Shown: positions 53,677 through 62,370 of the stretch, in pieces
Position numbering within the stretch: the first letter of the stretch is position 1
Layout: each line of letters begins with the position of its first letter
Assembly (NCBI GenBank): GCA_003225555.1
Contig: QIAM01000077.1
Location: forward strand, 62,001-126,000
Direction of reading: 5' to 3'
DNA: 64,000 bases
DNA from: Acidobacteriota bacterium
GTDB lineage: Bacteria; Acidobacteriota; Terriglobia; Terriglobales; Acidobacteriaceae
The notes under the pieces: model-generated
Told to the model about the DNA's origin: nothing
Seen by the model: the letters and a program-made list of their open reading frames with translations, nothing else
The model's database searches: none
Made by a program: the position numbers and the translations under genes

Positions 53677-53901
53677 CTAGGCGGCCTTCTTACGCGGAAC
53701 CTTCGCGCCTTTTTTGCGAGCTTCGGACAGGCCGATCGCAATCGCCTGCTTCCGGCTTTTGACTGTGCCGCCCTTTCCTCCCTTGCCTGACTTCAGCGTG
53801 CCACGCTTCTTTCTGCGCATCGCGCTCGCTACCGTCTTGCTTGCGCCCTTGCTGTATTTCCGTCCGCTCGATTTTCTTCCTGAACGTTTCGTAGCTGCCA
53901 T
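53677..53901 (-). CDS. Lys/Arg-rich small protein, DUF6496-like
   Basis: Small, very basic protein of 74 aa. The start is placed at the ATG at 53901 (MAATKRSGRKSSGRKYSKG), with AGGAG about 10 nt upstream; the open frame extends 18 codons further. It ends with the conserved block SRKQAIAIGLSEARKKGAKV preceded by Gly/Lys repeats (GKGGKGGTVK), the pattern I associate with DUF6496. Composition suggests nucleic-acid binding. It stands beside the DNA-ligase and HAD remnants and may be the survivor of a formerly larger DNA-repair or stress locus (inference). Confidence 0.75.
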   Translation of the reverse strand: MAATKRSGRKSSGRKYSKGASKTVASAMRRKKRGTLKSGKGGKGGTVKSRKQAIAIGLSEARKKGAKVPRKKAA

Positions 53902-54023
53902 TCGAATTCCGCTCCTGACTAGGTTAGTTGGGAAAGCATTCGCCGGGGTTGTCAAGGCCTAGAGATTAGCGGGGCGGGCAAAACGTACGCTCAAACAGAC
54001 GGGTCGGTGCAAGTCTCCCCTTG

Positions 54024-54149
54024 TCACACAGAATGATGCATCCAGAGGATTGTCGCCCCGATAAAGCTAAGCAGGGAAACGAGCAACAACGCGATCGTCC
54101 ACCAGTCGATGCTCTGTGTCTTTGGGCTCACAAAGAACTCGCGCAACAT
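54024..54149 (-). CDS. 41-residue single-helix membrane protein (candidate)
   Basis: Short open frame beginning MLREFFVSPKTQSIDWW, followed by one hydrophobic helix (about residues 18-36, IALLLVSLLSFIGATILW), and ending MHHSV. GGGAG stands 6 nt before the ATG. The charged/aromatic head, single helix and short tail are typical of real small membrane proteins. No function is known. It occupies an otherwise empty 288-bp gap before the decarboxylase gene. Confidence 0.5.
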   Translation of the reverse strand: MLREFFVSPKTQSIDWWTIALLLVSLLSFIGATILWMHHSV

Positions 54150-54243
54150 TGACGGCTCCCAGTCGGCACAATTTCTTACAATCACTCAATATCGGTCTGA
54201 CGGTACCATACGATCATCCGTCAGCGTGATTCAAGATAACTCT

Positions 54244-55794
54244 TCAACAATTCGATGGACGCTGTTCGGAGGTGGGGGTCTGAAATAAGCCAGCCATATC
54301 CCCGGTAGGGTCTTCGGCACGCTTGCTCAGTTTACCGGCCTCCTCCTTTAGCACTGGTCTTAATGCGATGCATGACGCTTCGAGGGCGGCTTGCAGCTCC
54401 CGCAGATGGCGTTCTTCACTCAGGTAGCTGATCACCATCGTGCGAATTACACTTTCCCCGTTGACCGTCGCTCCGGAAATCCACCGCTGACCGTCGCGGT
54501 TGACCTCCTCAATGATGGCAGCATGCAAGGCCTTACGATTCGACGACGAGACTTCCCTCGCCTTCAAACGCAGATTCAGAATGGGCAAGACCTGCGGCGC
54601 AGCCAGCTCGAAGTTCTCGGACGTTGCGACCCAGTCGGCAAAACTCCGGGCGAGATCCATTTGACGGTCGATCAGTTCCTCGTATGCTCGACGACCATGG
54701 GTGCGCAGGGTTAGCCAGAGCTTGAGCGAATTCATCCTCCGTGACCACTGGGCCCCGATGTTGAGGTTGTCGGGAAGCGGTCCGGGAGGCGCCTTTTGCA
54801 GGTACGAACACGGGACAGAGAATGTCCGCTCTAGTGCGTCTACGTGAGTAGTGAGGACGAGACCGACGGAGAAGGGCATGGCCAGCCACTTATGCGGATC
54901 GAAGGTGACCGAGTCGGCTTGCTCAATTCCTCGCACCAGATTGCGATAACGGTTCGAAAAAAGTACGGCGGCGCCATAGGCTCCGTCGATGTGAAGCCAT
55001 AGACCATGGCGACGGCAGATCTCTGAAATCACCTGCAGGTCGTCGATGGCGCCAGAACTGGTAGTCCCCGCCGTAGCGACGACACAGAATGGCTTCTTGC
55101 CGTCTGACAAGTCCTGCTGGATGGCCGCCTCCAGTTGATGAGGATCAAGCTGCAGAGACTCATTCACCGCAATCCGGCGCAGCGATTTGCGGCCTAGACC
55201 GAGCAGGCCGGCGGACTTGTCCAGAGAGTGGTGCCCTTCCACCGAGGAATAAAAAACAGGTTGTGCTCCTATAGAGCAGACACCATCCTCGGTTACGCCA
55301 GGGAACTTCGTGCCCAACGCCATCGCGAGTGCACTGAGATTTGCTTCGTTGCCTCCGGTAGTGAATGTTCCGCTGAAAGGAGTTTGCCATCCCACGAGTT
55401 CGCCCACCCAACGGACGGTTTCAGCTTCAATTCGCGAGGCCATTTGCGATCGAGCCAGGGTGGCGAGCTGAGGGTTCAAAACGGCCACGAGTGATTCCCC
55501 CAGGAATGCCATGTAGGTGGGCGTGGGGTTCATCATTCCGAGATAGTGAGCACTGGGAATATGGAACCCTTTCTCCAGCAACTCACGGCAGACTTCCTCG
55601 AAAACTTTGCCTGGATCTTCGCCTGTCTCAGGGAGGGTGTCTTGATGTGCAGGATAGGAACGATTCTCAGCCGGAGGTTGAACTGGCCGGTCCGGTAACG
55701 AGGCAAAAAAATCGTCCACAACGTCGATCAGCCGGTGACCGAGCTTGCGGCGAGTCTCTGAATTAAGATCGAAATTCATAGTTTTGTTTTCCAT
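54244..55794 (-). CDS. PLP-dependent group II amino-acid decarboxylase
   Basis: Pyridoxal-phosphate enzyme of up to 516 aa that would remove CO2 from an amino acid. Cofactor features: FTTGGNEANLSALAMAL, the stacking His in VEGHHSLDKSAGLLG, the phosphate/ring Asp region WLHIDGAYGAAVLF, and Schiff-base Lys302 in FDPHKWLAMPF. The group includes decarboxylases for aromatic amino acids, glutamate, aspartate, diaminobutyrate and cysteine sulphinate; the substrate is not clear here. It is the last gene of the NRPS cluster and overlaps the NRPS stop by 32 bp (or 17 bp from Met6 at 55779), so it is translationally coupled. It may supply a beta-amino acid such as beta-alanine, or an amine, for the peptide. 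Confidence 0.9.
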   Translation of the reverse strand: MENKTMNFDLNSETRRKLGHRLIDVVDDFFASLPDRPVQPPAENRSYPAHQDTLPETGEDPGKVFEEVCRELLEKGFHIPSAHYLGMMNPTPTYMAFLGESLVAVLNPQLATLARSQMASRIEAETVRWVGELVGWQTPFSGTFTTGGNEANLSALAMALGTKFPGVTEDGVCSIGAQPVFYSSVEGHHSLDKSAGLLGLGRKSLRRIAVNESLQLDPHQLEAAIQQDLSDGKKPFCVVATAGTTSSGAIDDLQVISEICRRHGLWLHIDGAYGAAVLFSNRYRNLVRGIEQADSVTFDPHKWLAMPFSVGLVLTTHVDALERTFSVPCSYLQKAPPGPLPDNLNIGAQWSRRMNSLKLWLTLRTHGRRAYEELIDRQMDLARSFADWVATSENFELAAPQVLPILNLRLKAREVSSSNRKALHAAIIEEVNRDGQRWISGATVNGESVIRTMVISYLSEERHLRELQAALEASCIALRPVLKEEAGKLSKRAEDPTGDMAGLFQTPTSEQRPSNC

Positions 55795-58700
55795 CGAGTA
55801 AGACCTTCAGCAAATTCTGGGCTTCTTCCGCCGAGAGCTTCTCCAATTGAATGAGCAGCGCCTCTTGGCTGGCGGTGATGGCGGCGGCACGCTGGCGCCG
55901 TTGCGGAATCGGAGTGCGCGCCTTCAGGCCCAGGGCCTGTGCCTTGTTGACTTCCATCGCAAGTCCGGCAATCGTGGGCGCTTCGAATACACTGCGCACC
56001 GGCAACTCCACTTCAAACATTCGCCGGATCCGCGCCGTTACCTGCAGGACCAGCAACGAATGTCCCCCGAGCTCGAAAAAGTTCTGCTCGATGCCCACCC
56101 GCTCGAGTCCCAGCAGTTCGCGCCAGATCCCGGCCAGCTTAGACTCGACATCGTTCCGCGGAAGAAGCAATTCTGCGCGATCGAGAAGAAGGCTCGCTCC
56201 CGAGGCAGCCAGGGCCGCACGGTTCACCTTTCCGCTTGGCAACAGCGGAATCGCCTCCAGTCTCCAGTAGCTCGCGGGCACCATGTGGTCCGGCAACTTC
56301 GTCCGCAAGTAGCGACGCAATTCTCCGGCGGAAGGCGCCTCTTCGCCGTCCTTCACGACGAAGTAGGCGGACAGCTTCTGCTGCTCGCCTTCGCCGGTCA
56401 TGGTCACAACTGCTTCACGTACCTCCGCGTGAGAGGCGAGCAGAGTTTCAATTTCTCCCAGTTCGATACGTACGCCGCGCAACTTTACCTGGGTATCGAC
56501 TCGGCCCCGATACTCGATCTCGCCGTTTGAACGGAAACGTCCGAGATCTCCTGTGCGATACAACCGTGGGGACTGGTCCGGAGCCAGCCAGTTAGGTAGG
56601 AAGCGCTCTGCCGTCAACTCTGGCCGGTTCAGATATTCGCGCGCCACCCCGTCGCCACCGATGTAAATCTCTCCCGTGACGTTTACCGGTACAGGGTTGC
56701 GATGAGCGTCGAGGATGTAGATGTGTGTGTTCGCAACCGGCCGACCGATCGGGATCGTCCCTTGCTCCTGGCCGGTCACGCGATACGCGCTGGACCAGAT
56801 CGTAGTTTCCGTCGGGCCGTAGACATTCCAAAGGGGACTGCCGCGCGCGATCAATTCCTTGGCCAGTTCCGGCGCTAATGTCTCCCCTGTGGAGAGGATC
56901 TTCAAGTTGGGGGAGCCTTGCCATCCCGCTTCGATGAGCAGACGCCAGGTCGCCGGTGTAGCCTGCATGACTGTGGCGTTGCTCTCGGCTAACAAGTCTC
57001 GGAGGCGATTGCCGTCGACAACATCTTGTTCACTCGCGATCACCAGACGGGCGCCGGTGATCAGCGGGAGATAGATCTCCAGTGCGGCGATGTCGAATGA
57101 GATGGTGGTTACGGCGAGTAGTGCGTCTTCGCTGGTAAAGCCCGGAGCGCGCTGCATGGAGGAGAACAGGTTGGCAACGCTACGGTGTTCAATCGCAACT
57201 CCCTTCGGCTTTCCCGTTGAGCCCGATGTGTACAGCACATAGAAAAGATTTTGCGGGCTGGAGCCACCGTTCAGATTGGCTCTACTCTCTTGTGTGATCT
57301 CCTCCCATGAGGCGTCGAGAATAACCGCATCTTTCCCGAAAGGCTCGCGTTGCAGACGTTGTGTTGTTAGAACCACTCGCGGTTGAACATCGGCAATTAA
57401 GAAGGCGAGCCGCTCGTCCGGCAGCCGAGGATCGAGCGGAACGTATGCTCCTCCGGCTTTCAAGATCCCGAGCAGAGCAGTCACCATTTCCAGCCCACGA
57501 TCGACGCACAGACCCACCGGTACGTCTGGCCCTACTCCGCGCTTCCGCAGATACCATGCAACCTGATTTGCACGTTCATTCAGTTCCCGGCAAGTAAGCT
57601 GCAAATTTCCGAACACGACGGCAGCTGCGTCCGGCGATCTCTCGGCTTGGGCCTCGAAAAGTTCGTGAATGCATGCCTGCGCGTAAGGCTGCTTCGTGTC
57701 GTTCCACCGGGCCAGGATCTGCTCATTTTCCTCCGATGTCAGAACCGGCAACTCCGAAAGGCGCTGATCCGGTCCGGCGACGGCTGCCTCAAGCAGTTGC
57801 TGCCAGTGGGCCGTCATACGATCGATGCTCTGAAGATCGAACCGGTCGGTGCTGTAGTGGAAACGGGCTAGCACCTCAACCACGCGTTCGTCCAGTTCTA
57901 GGAAGAGATCATATTTCGACGTACCGGTGTCGACATCCATTTGCGTCAGACGCCAGGCGGGGTCGATTCGAGGCAGCGGCGGTTCCAGCGAGAACAGCGC
58001 CTGGAACAATGGATTTCGACCTGGATCGCGATGAGCCCGCAATTCGCGGACCAGATGTTCAAAAGGGACAGCGTCATGGTCCAGCACGTCAATGGTCAAA
58101 TTGCGCGTGCGGTGCACCAACTCGCGGAAGCGTGGGTTACCTGATAGGTCGGCGGGAAACACTACGGTATTGAGAAAATATCCCAGCAGCGGCAGAGTTT
58201 CAGGACGGTTGCGACCAGCGGTAACGCTTCCGATGGGAATCCGTTCTTCTCCGGAGTAGCGATACAGCAGAGCAGCAAAACTCGCCAAGAGGACATGAAA
58301 TAGTGAAACTCCGTCGGCGCGACAGAATTCTCTCAGCTTGGTCGTCAGGCCCGTGCTTAGCCGGAACGGGTGCATCGAGCCTCGAAACGACTGCGATCGG
58401 CCATGCGGGCGGTCCGCGGGCAAATAGGTTTCGGGCAGTGGTTCGTGGAGTTGTTCACGCCAGTACTCTATGTCCTTCGAAAGCTTCTCAGGCGTGTAGT
58501 GGCGGCGTTGCCAGCAGGCAAAGTCAGGATACTGTATGACCAGCTCCGGCAATGGAGAAGGGCTGCCAGCGGCATACGCCTTGTAAAGCGTTGCCAGTTC
58601 CGGCAGAAACACGCGATAAATCGCGACTCCGTCGAAGATGATGTGGCAGAGAGTGAGGTAAAGACGATACTCTTCGTCTTCGAGACGGATGAGCCGAGCG

Positions 58701-59158
58701 CGAAACAGCGGCACCTGTCCCAGATCAAGAGGAACTCTCGCATCCGCGGTGGCGATGGTTATTGCCGCGGCGTCTCGCTGCTCCTGCGGAATACTGCGAA
58801 GGTCGATAACAGGAAGCGAGATGGAGAGACTCTCTTTAACCTCCTGAACCGGCTGGCCATCAACCACGGTGAAGCAGGTTCGCCAAGCCTCGTGTCGGCG
58901 GAGAATCTCGTTGAAGGCCTGTTCGAGCGCGCCGACGTTCAAGCAGCCGGAGTAATGGATGGTGACGGGCTCGTTGTAAAGCGGAAGTTCCGGTGCTAGT
59001 TGCGCGTGCAGCCAAACCTGTTCCTGGGCATAGGACAATGGAATCGCTTCACCCGGCTGGCGTCGGCGTATCTCCTGAGCCGCGGGCCGGACGCCCAACT
59101 CGCCGCGAAGATATTTCTCCAGCAGCTTTCGTTTCGCGTCGGGATATTCAGGGGCCAT
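55763..59158 (-). CDS. Non-ribosomal peptide synthetase, one complete C-A-T module
   Basis: Multidomain enzyme of 1131 aa. Condensation domain about residues 38-470; its active-site motif reads CHIIFDG at 171-177, with Cys in place of the first His while the catalytic second His and Asp remain. Adenylation domain about 480-950: YTSGSTGKPKG, ISFDIAALE, VYGPTETT, YRTGD and IPLLPSGKVNRAAL. By hand alignment to GrsA the pocket reads D-I-L-A-L-T-V-I-W-K, which I cannot match to a substrate. Carrier domain: FFELGGHSL with phosphopantetheine Ser1034. A ~60-residue tail follows, similar to that of the upstream NRPS. There is no thioesterase, epimerase or reductase. Gap of 12 bp from the P450. Confidence 0.96.
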   Translation of the reverse strand: MAPEYPDAKRKLLEKYLRGELGVRPAAQEIRRRQPGEAIPLSYAQEQVWLHAQLAPELPLYNEPVTIHYSGCLNVGALEQAFNEILRRHEAWRTCFTVVDGQPVQEVKESLSISLPVIDLRSIPQEQRDAAAITIATADARVPLDLGQVPLFRARLIRLEDEEYRLYLTLCHIIFDGVAIYRVFLPELATLYKAYAAGSPSPLPELVIQYPDFACWQRRHYTPEKLSKDIEYWREQLHEPLPETYLPADRPHGRSQSFRGSMHPFRLSTGLTTKLREFCRADGVSLFHVLLASFAALLYRYSGEERIPIGSVTAGRNRPETLPLLGYFLNTVVFPADLSGNPRFRELVHRTRNLTIDVLDHDAVPFEHLVRELRAHRDPGRNPLFQALFSLEPPLPRIDPAWRLTQMDVDTGTSKYDLFLELDERVVEVLARFHYSTDRFDLQSIDRMTAHWQQLLEAAVAGPDQRLSELPVLTSEENEQILARWNDTKQPYAQACIHELFEAQAERSPDAAAVVFGNLQLTCRELNERANQVAWYLRKRGVGPDVPVGLCVDRGLEMVTALLGILKAGGAYVPLDPRLPDERLAFLIADVQPRVVLTTQRLQREPFGKDAVILDASWEEITQESRANLNGGSSPQNLFYVLYTSGSTGKPKGVAIEHRSVANLFSSMQRAPGFTSEDALLAVTTISFDIAALEIYLPLITGARLVIASEQDVVDGNRLRDLLAESNATVMQATPATWRLLIEAGWQGSPNLKILSTGETLAPELAKELIARGSPLWNVYGPTETTIWSSAYRVTGQEQGTIPIGRPVANTHIYILDAHRNPVPVNVTGEIYIGGDGVAREYLNRPELTAERFLPNWLAPDQSPRLYRTGDLGRFRSNGEIEYRGRVDTQVKLRGVRIELGEIETLLASHAEVREAVVTMTGEGEQQKLSAYFVVKDGEEAPSAGELRRYLRTKLPDHMVPASYWRLEAIPLLPSGKVNRAALAASGASLLLDRAELLLPRNDVESKLAGIWRELLGLERVGIEQNFFELGGHSLLVLQVTARIRRMFEVELPVRSVFEAPTIAGLAMEVNKAQALGLKARTPIPQRRQRAAAITASQEALLIQLEKLSAEEAQNLLKVLLDGKQNYEFRS

Positions 59159-59170
59159 CTCGTCTCATCC

Positions 59171-60457
59171 TCAGGACGCAAACACGGAGCTTTTCTTTGA
59201 ATCACTTGCATCGAACGCGACCGGCAGCGCGGTCACACCCCGCAGACCCAGGTTATGACGCCATTCCAAGGGAACTCGCGTATCCAGCTTCAATTGCGGC
59301 AGCCGCCGCAAGATGGTTTCGAAGGCGATCTGGCCCTCCAGTCGTGCCAGCGCGGCCCCAAAACAAAAATGCGCGGCCCAGCCGAAGGCCAGATGGCGAT
59401 TGTCTTTGCGCGTGATATCGAGACGATCGGGCTCAGGAAAGCGCTCGGGATCGCGGTTGCCAGCTCCCATCACAGCGATGACAGCCTGCCGTTTTCGAAT
59501 GCGTTTTCCTCCGAGTTCTACATCCCCTGGAGCCAGGCGCGCAGTATGCTGGCTGGGACTCTCGTAGCGGAGCAGTTCTTCCACCGCCGAAGGAATCATT
59601 GAAGAATCTCCACGCAGCCGGTCCAGTTCGGCCGGATGGCGCAGGAGCGTAAGCACTCCGTTGCCAATCAGATTCGTTGTAGTTTCCTGGCCCCCGACCA
59701 TGGTGACAATCAGGTTGGCGATGATTTCTTCTTCGTTGAGCCGGGCGCCATCCACCTCAGCGGCCATCATGGCCTGGATCAAGCCTTCGCGCGGGTGCAT
59801 TTTCTGTTCCCGCATTGCCGAACGGAAATAGGAGCAAAGGCTCTCAACGCTGCGCAGGACGCGTGGAAACCGCTCCGGATTGTGCTGGAAGTTGCCCAGC
59901 ATCTCGGCGAAGTCCTGCGACCACTCCTTCAGCTCAGCATGGTCGGCAGCCGGAACGCCCAGCAGTTCCGCTGTTACGATTGCCGGGGCTGGACCGGCGA
60001 AGTCGGCGATCACATCCATGTGTCCCCTGGGAACGACTGAGTCCAGCAGGGTATCCATGACTTCCTGAATATGCGCGCGCAGCTGTTCGACCCTGCGTGG
60101 GGTGAACGCGGCGGAAGCGAGCGCGCGGAGACGCGTGTGATCCGGAGGATCCAGGAACAGCATCTGTCGCACCATGACCGCGGCGATCGGACTTAGGGCC
60201 GACAAATTCAGTGCCGTCAGCTGCTCAGGCGTCGGAGTCCGGTTGGCGGAAAAGTGATGCAATACGTGGACAACATCTGCATACCGCGTCACAACCCATG
60301 CGTGCAAGAAGGAATCCCAGTGCACCGGGGCTTCAGTCCGCAACTTGTGATAGAGCGGATAAGGATTCGCGAGCACCTCAGGATCAAGCAGGTGGTAGAG
60401 GCTGAGCACCCGATCTTCGGCGCGCTGGACGGGAAGTGGCGCGGCGTCTGCGATCAT
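59171..60457 (-). CDS. Cytochrome P450, probably NRPS tailoring hydroxylase
   Basis: Soluble bacterial P450 of 428 aa. I-helix VTMVGGQETTTNLIG, K-helix E-x-x-R in VEELLRYES, and the heme-ligand loop FGWAAHFCFGAALAR with Cys365. The loop has Ala where Gly or Asp is usual two residues before the His, a small deviation. Its ATG overlaps the stop of the A-PCP gene (ATGA). Known A-PCP plus P450 pairs (for example NovH/NovI and NikP1/NikQ) beta-hydroxylate the amino acid held on the carrier protein; I infer the same here. A ferredoxin and reductase are not encoded in the window. Confidence 0.95.
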   Translation of the reverse strand: MIADAAPLPVQRAEDRVLSLYHLLDPEVLANPYPLYHKLRTEAPVHWDSFLHAWVVTRYADVVHVLHHFSANRTPTPEQLTALNLSALSPIAAVMVRQMLFLDPPDHTRLRALASAAFTPRRVEQLRAHIQEVMDTLLDSVVPRGHMDVIADFAGPAPAIVTAELLGVPAADHAELKEWSQDFAEMLGNFQHNPERFPRVLRSVESLCSYFRSAMREQKMHPREGLIQAMMAAEVDGARLNEEEIIANLIVTMVGGQETTTNLIGNGVLTLLRHPAELDRLRGDSSMIPSAVEELLRYESPSQHTARLAPGDVELGGKRIRKRQAVIAVMGAGNRDPERFPEPDRLDITRKDNRHLAFGWAAHFCFGAALARLEGQIAFETILRRLPQLKLDTRVPLEWRHNLGLRGVTALPVAFDASDSKKSSVFAS

Positions 60458-62274
60458 GCGGGGATTCCCCCGGGAGAGGATTCGAGGACACGCTGTGCTT
60501 CCTCGTCGCTCATCAGGTTCACCTTCGCAAGAATCAGGCTCTCGATCTCGGAAGAGATTTCTCGTACCGTTGGATGATCGAAAAGACGTCGCAGCGAAAG
60601 CTCCACGCCGAACGTCTGGTGGACCTTGGCGATCAACTGCGCGCCCATCAACGAGTGGCCACCTAGATTGAAAAAGTTATCGTCTCGGCTGACGCGCGCT
60701 ACCCCGATCAAACCCACCAGAAAACTTGCCAGCCATTGCTCAATTTCTGATTGCGGAGCTTCGAAGCGATCGTCGTCCAGAATGTTGTCCGCGGTAGGCT
60801 CCGGGAGTGCAGCCTTGTCGACTTTTCCGTGCGCTGAAGTCGGTAGACGATTAAGGCTCACAAAGGTGGAAGGCAGCATGTAATCCGGAAGTGATTCGCC
60901 CAGAAACTTGCGGAGCTCTGCGGCATTCACGTGGGCCTTCGAGGCCAGCACAATATAGGCGACGAGCCGCTTCTCTCCAGAATCGCCCGAGTAAGCTGTC
61001 ACAAGGCTCGATCCGATATCGGGGTGCCGGTCCAGCACAGAAGTGATCTCGCCCGGCTCAATGCGATAGCCTCTGATCTTGATCTGTTCGTCGATGCGTC
61101 CCAGGAAGGCGATTTGGCCGTCGGGAAGCATGCGGGCCAGATCGCCGGTGCGGTAAAGACGCGCACCGGGAATGACGCTGAATGGATCAGCAATGAATTT
61201 CTCCTTGGTTTGTTGGGGAAGATTCAAGTATCCTCGACCCACGCCTGCTCCTCCGATCAGCAACTCTCCAGCAGTGTCGTTTGGCACAGGATTCAGTTGA
61301 TCGTCAACAATGTGGATCTCAACATTTTCGATCGCCCGCCCGATGGATGGGAATTCCTCGACGTCCTCCGGATGAATCGTTCCCGAGGTCGCGACCACCG
61401 TGCACTCCGTTGGACCGTAATTATTAACGAGAGCAAAAGGAAGCCCCGCCGGAGGATAACGGTGTAGAGTGTCCGCACCTGTCAGCAAGAAGCGAAGGGC
61501 AGTGTGGGATGGCCAAGACAGGCCAAGCATGGACTCGGCCATAGCCGTGGGAAGGAAGCTAATAGTGACGCCTGTGTCCACCATCCAGTCGCGGAGACGG
61601 TCGGGAACTGTCCGAATGGCATCGTCCACGACATGGACGCTCGCGCCGGCCGTCAGATACGGCCACAGTTCCCAAACGGCGGCATCAAAGCCAGGGCTCG
61701 CGTGCAAGGTCGCCCGGTCGGCGGCCGTAGTCTTGAAGGCCAGCTGATGCCAGCGCACCAGATTCAGCAAATTGGCATGCGTAATTTGCACGCCTTTGGG
61801 CCGGCCCGTTGAACCTGAGGTGAAGATAAGATAGGCCAAATCCTCAGGGTCGGTCTGGACGTCGGGCGCAAGGAAGGGATGATTGGTAATCTCACCGTCG
61901 TCGGCATCTACGACAATTGTCTTCCAATTACCCGCCGGGAGCTTTTGGACCATAGAAGAGTGAGTCAGGACCACCGGTGCCGCCGAATCCTCCAACAGCA
62001 TCGAGACGCGGCCGGCTGGATAACTCGGATCCAGAGGAACATATGCAGCTCCGGCTTTCAGCACGGCAAGTGCGGCAATTGCCAACTCGGCGGATCGCTC
62101 CAGAAAGAGGGCAACGGGAACTTCGGCTCTGATCCCAAGCGAACGCAACCGGTAAGCCAACTGGTTTGCACGCGCATTCAGTTCCCCGTAATAAAGCTCC
62201 CTATCCCCGACGACAACCGCAACCGCATCCGGGGTTGCGCTTGCCTGCGCTGCGACTAACTCATGTACACACAT
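60454..62274 (-). CDS. Stand-alone adenylation-carrier (A-PCP) didomain protein
   Basis: Protein of 606 aa with a complete adenylation domain (VHELVAAQASATPDAVAV at the start, IFTSGSTGRPKGVQ, FDAAVWELWPYL, NNYGPTECT, LYRTGDLARM, LPTSAHGKVDKAAL) and one carrier domain with Ser541 (FFNLGGHSL). There is no condensation domain. By hand alignment to GrsA the pocket is D-A-W-A-L-T-N-V-V-K, close to published leucine-type codes (DAWFLGNVVK), so a branched aliphatic amino acid is the best guess. The start ATG at 62274 has a modest ribosome site. It overlaps the P450 start, implying 1:1 production. The loaded amino acid is probably modified before transfer to the C-A-T protein. Confidence 0.93.
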   Translation of the reverse strand: MCVHELVAAQASATPDAVAVVVGDRELYYGELNARANQLAYRLRSLGIRAEVPVALFLERSAELAIAALAVLKAGAAYVPLDPSYPAGRVSMLLEDSAAPVVLTHSSMVQKLPAGNWKTIVVDADDGEITNHPFLAPDVQTDPEDLAYLIFTSGSTGRPKGVQITHANLLNLVRWHQLAFKTTAADRATLHASPGFDAAVWELWPYLTAGASVHVVDDAIRTVPDRLRDWMVDTGVTISFLPTAMAESMLGLSWPSHTALRFLLTGADTLHRYPPAGLPFALVNNYGPTECTVVATSGTIHPEDVEEFPSIGRAIENVEIHIVDDQLNPVPNDTAGELLIGGAGVGRGYLNLPQQTKEKFIADPFSVIPGARLYRTGDLARMLPDGQIAFLGRIDEQIKIRGYRIEPGEITSVLDRHPDIGSSLVTAYSGDSGEKRLVAYIVLASKAHVNAAELRKFLGESLPDYMLPSTFVSLNRLPTSAHGKVDKAALPEPTADNILDDDRFEAPQSEIEQWLASFLVGLIGVARVSRDDNFFNLGGHSLMGAQLIAKVHQTFGVELSLRRLFDHPTVREISSEIESLILAKVNLMSDEEAQRVLESSPGGIPA

Positions 62275-62370
62275 ACGGCCAACCTAAGGATCTGAATTCT
62301 TGCAACTCAATCCGTGCCATTTGCCAGCTGCTAAATATTGATCACCTCGTCGCAATCCGGAGAGCGCCGC

